Positions 1 to 5,000 of a stretch of DNA of 5,000 bases are shown in pieces. Under the pieces are notes generated by a model, which saw only the letters and a program-made list of their open reading frames with translations, was not told where the DNA came from and did no database searches. The DNA comes from Pseudomonadota bacterium (GTDB taxonomy: Bacteria; Pseudomonadota; Alphaproteobacteria; Rhizobiales; Devosiaceae). The stretch lies in assembly GCA_023430705.1 (NCBI GenBank), contig JAEYZJ010000244.1, forward strand, positions 1 to 5,000, written 5' to 3'. Every line of letters starts with the position of its first letter. Position 1 is the first letter of the stretch. The translations under genes and the position numbers were made by a program.

Positions 1-4637
<4,637 letters not shown>

Positions 4638-4645
4638 GTGCAAGG

Positions 4646-4651
4646 TCCTCT
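4646..4651 (-). promoter_or_regulatory. Shine-Dalgarno site of gltB
   Basis: The minus strand reads AGAGGA here, with 8 nt between it and the ATG at 4637. This is a good match to the anti-Shine-Dalgarno sequence at normal spacing, and it decides the start in favour of the first ATG. The in-frame ATGs at 4598 and 4586 have no comparable site at a usable distance. Confidence 0.8.
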
Positions 4652-4671
4652 TTTGCAGTCGTTTTCAGGTC

Positions 4672-4686
4672 GGGACGTCTGGTCCC
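4672..4686 (-). repeat. Small inverted repeat before the gltB ribosome binding site
   Basis: GGGAC (4672-4676) and GTCCC (4682-4686) are perfect 5-bp arms around a 5-nt loop. The repeat ends about 20 nt upstream of the Shine-Dalgarno site, so as RNA it would leave that site free. It may be a minor leader hairpin; chance is just as likely at this GC content. Confidence 0.25.
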
Positions 4687-4857
4687 AGCCGGTTCTTCCC
4701 TTTCGACGCGCCGTCAGCCCCAGTCGTACCCCTCAGTGTACGGCTCGAATTCGACGGCGCAATCCTTTAGTGGGGAGCGGCTCTGCATCCAAATGGCCGC
4801 TCATTCGGGCTCGATAAGGCCCCGCCCCTCCGTTTCCGCTATCGACAAGCGGGCCAG

Positions 4858-4884
4858 CCGGATCGGCGTGTGAAACGCATCCGG
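4858..4884 (-). repeat. Bulged hairpin in the probable gltB leader
   Basis: CCGGAT (4858-4863) and ATCCGG (4879-4884) form a perfect 6-bp outer stem. Inside them GCGT (4866-4869) pairs with ACGC (4875-4878), giving 10 bp in all around a 5-nt loop, with a 2-nt bulge on one side only (CG at 4864-4865). This is the strongest potential RNA structure upstream of gltB. No U-tract follows in the gltB sense, so it is not a simple terminator. It could be an RNA structure, a protein site or chance in GC-rich DNA. Confidence 0.4.
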
Positions 4885-4907
4885 GGAGACCGGCCGCTCA
4901 CGAAATT

Positions 4908-4924
4908 GGACAGACGTGCTGTCC
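4908..4924. repeat. Inverted repeat GGACAG-N5-CTGTCC, possible operator
   Basis: Perfect 6-bp arms (4908-4913 and 4919-4924) flank ACGTG. No T-tract follows on either strand, so it does not look like an intrinsic terminator. Its 17-bp span equals that of the dyad at 4941-4957, although the arm sequences differ; the dyad centres, 4916 and 4949, are 33 bp apart, about three helical turns. It touches the -10 end of the candidate promoter. Function is inferred from symmetry and position only. Confidence 0.4.
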
Positions 4925-4952
4925 TATCGAGGGTACATTTGCACAATTCCAA
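4923..4952 (-). promoter_or_regulatory. Weak candidate sigma-70 promoter for gltB
   Basis: On the minus strand TTGGAA (4947-4952, 4 of 6 matches to TTGACA) is followed after 18 nt by GATAGG (4923-4928, 3 of 6 matches to TATAAT). If used, it would leave a leader of roughly 280 nt before the gltB start. The match is poor and could be chance. It is listed because inverted repeats overlap both of its elements, as operators often do. I saw no convincing sigma-54 (GG-N10-GC) site. Confidence 0.2.
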
Positions 4953-4957
4953 TGTGC
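4941..4957. repeat. Inverted repeat GCACA-N7-TGTGC, possible operator
   Basis: Perfect 5-bp arms (4941-4945 and 4953-4957) are separated by the AT-rich spacer ATTCCAA. The 17-bp span, with an AT-rich centre, has the form of a site for a dimeric helix-turn-helix regulator, and it covers the -35 element of the candidate gltB promoter. Arms of this length occur by chance fairly often, so function is only inferred. Confidence 0.35.
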
Positions 4958-5000
4958 GGGCAAGCGGGGGCGGTCACTTTTTTGCCCCGTTGTGATCGCC

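Larger units (their letters stand above)
4638..5000. other. Upstream region of gltB, no recognisable gene
   Basis: These 363 bases hold no reading frame that I recognise on either strand. Plus-strand frames that enter it from inside gltB encode Ser/Arg-rich sequence without family features and look like chance. On the minus strand only tiny frames exist, such as 13 codons from 4880, 23 from 4804 and 24 from 4788, none with a convincing ribosome binding site. The end of the next gene upstream is not seen, so it lies beyond 5000. The region most likely carries the gltB promoter and a 5' leader, and it contains several short inverted repeats listed separately. I found no tRNA, insertion sequence or CRISPR repeats in it. 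Confidence 0.7.

Noticed and set aside
4770..4800. Possible sigma-54 site (GG-N10-GC at TGGATGCAGAGCCGC, minus strand)
   Set aside because: Only the invariant GG and GC match. The surrounding TGGCAC and TTGC consensus is absent, and such a minimal match is common by chance.
4807..4822. GGGC-N8-GCCC inverted repeat in the leader
   Set aside because: Four-base G/C arms are expected by chance in sequence this GC-rich.
4965..4989. GC-rich arms around a run of six T, considered as an intrinsic terminator
   Set aside because: The T-run (4978-4983) lies in the loop between the arms GGGGC and GCCCC and not after the stem, so the order is wrong for a terminator on the plus strand. On the minus strand the run is A.

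Overview
The window is almost entirely one gene: gltB, the large (alpha) subunit of NADPH-dependent glutamate synthase (GOGAT), read on the minus strand. It starts at 4637 and runs off the left edge, so only the last few tens of codons and the stop are missing. I translated it through its length and found no frameshift or internal stop. All expected parts are present: a short N-terminal propeptide, the catalytic Cys of a class II glutamine amidotransferase domain, the central domain, the FMN/[3Fe-4S] synthase domain and the C-terminal glycine-rich domain.

The base composition is very GC-rich with strong G/C bias at third codon positions. The protein wording (for example ACGVGF, HNGEINT, CHLNTCPVGVAT, and an ILSNWDDYLPRF-like C-terminus) suggests an alphaproteobacterium, perhaps of the Rhizobiales. 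That placement comes from memory of the family, not from a search.

Layout: 1-4637 is gltB (minus); 4638-5000 is its upstream region, with no recognisable gene. The upstream region has a good Shine-Dalgarno site, a weak possible sigma-70 promoter and several short inverted repeats, one of which could form a bulged 10-bp hairpin in the mRNA leader. GltD, the small flavoprotein subunit that feeds electrons from NADPH, is not in the window.

The region is ordinary core nitrogen metabolism, and I see no sign of an undescribed system. The most eye-catching feature, an uninterrupted 1522-codon plus-strand reading frame opposite gltB, is best explained as a composition artefact. The only items worth a second look are the dyad symmetries in the upstream region.
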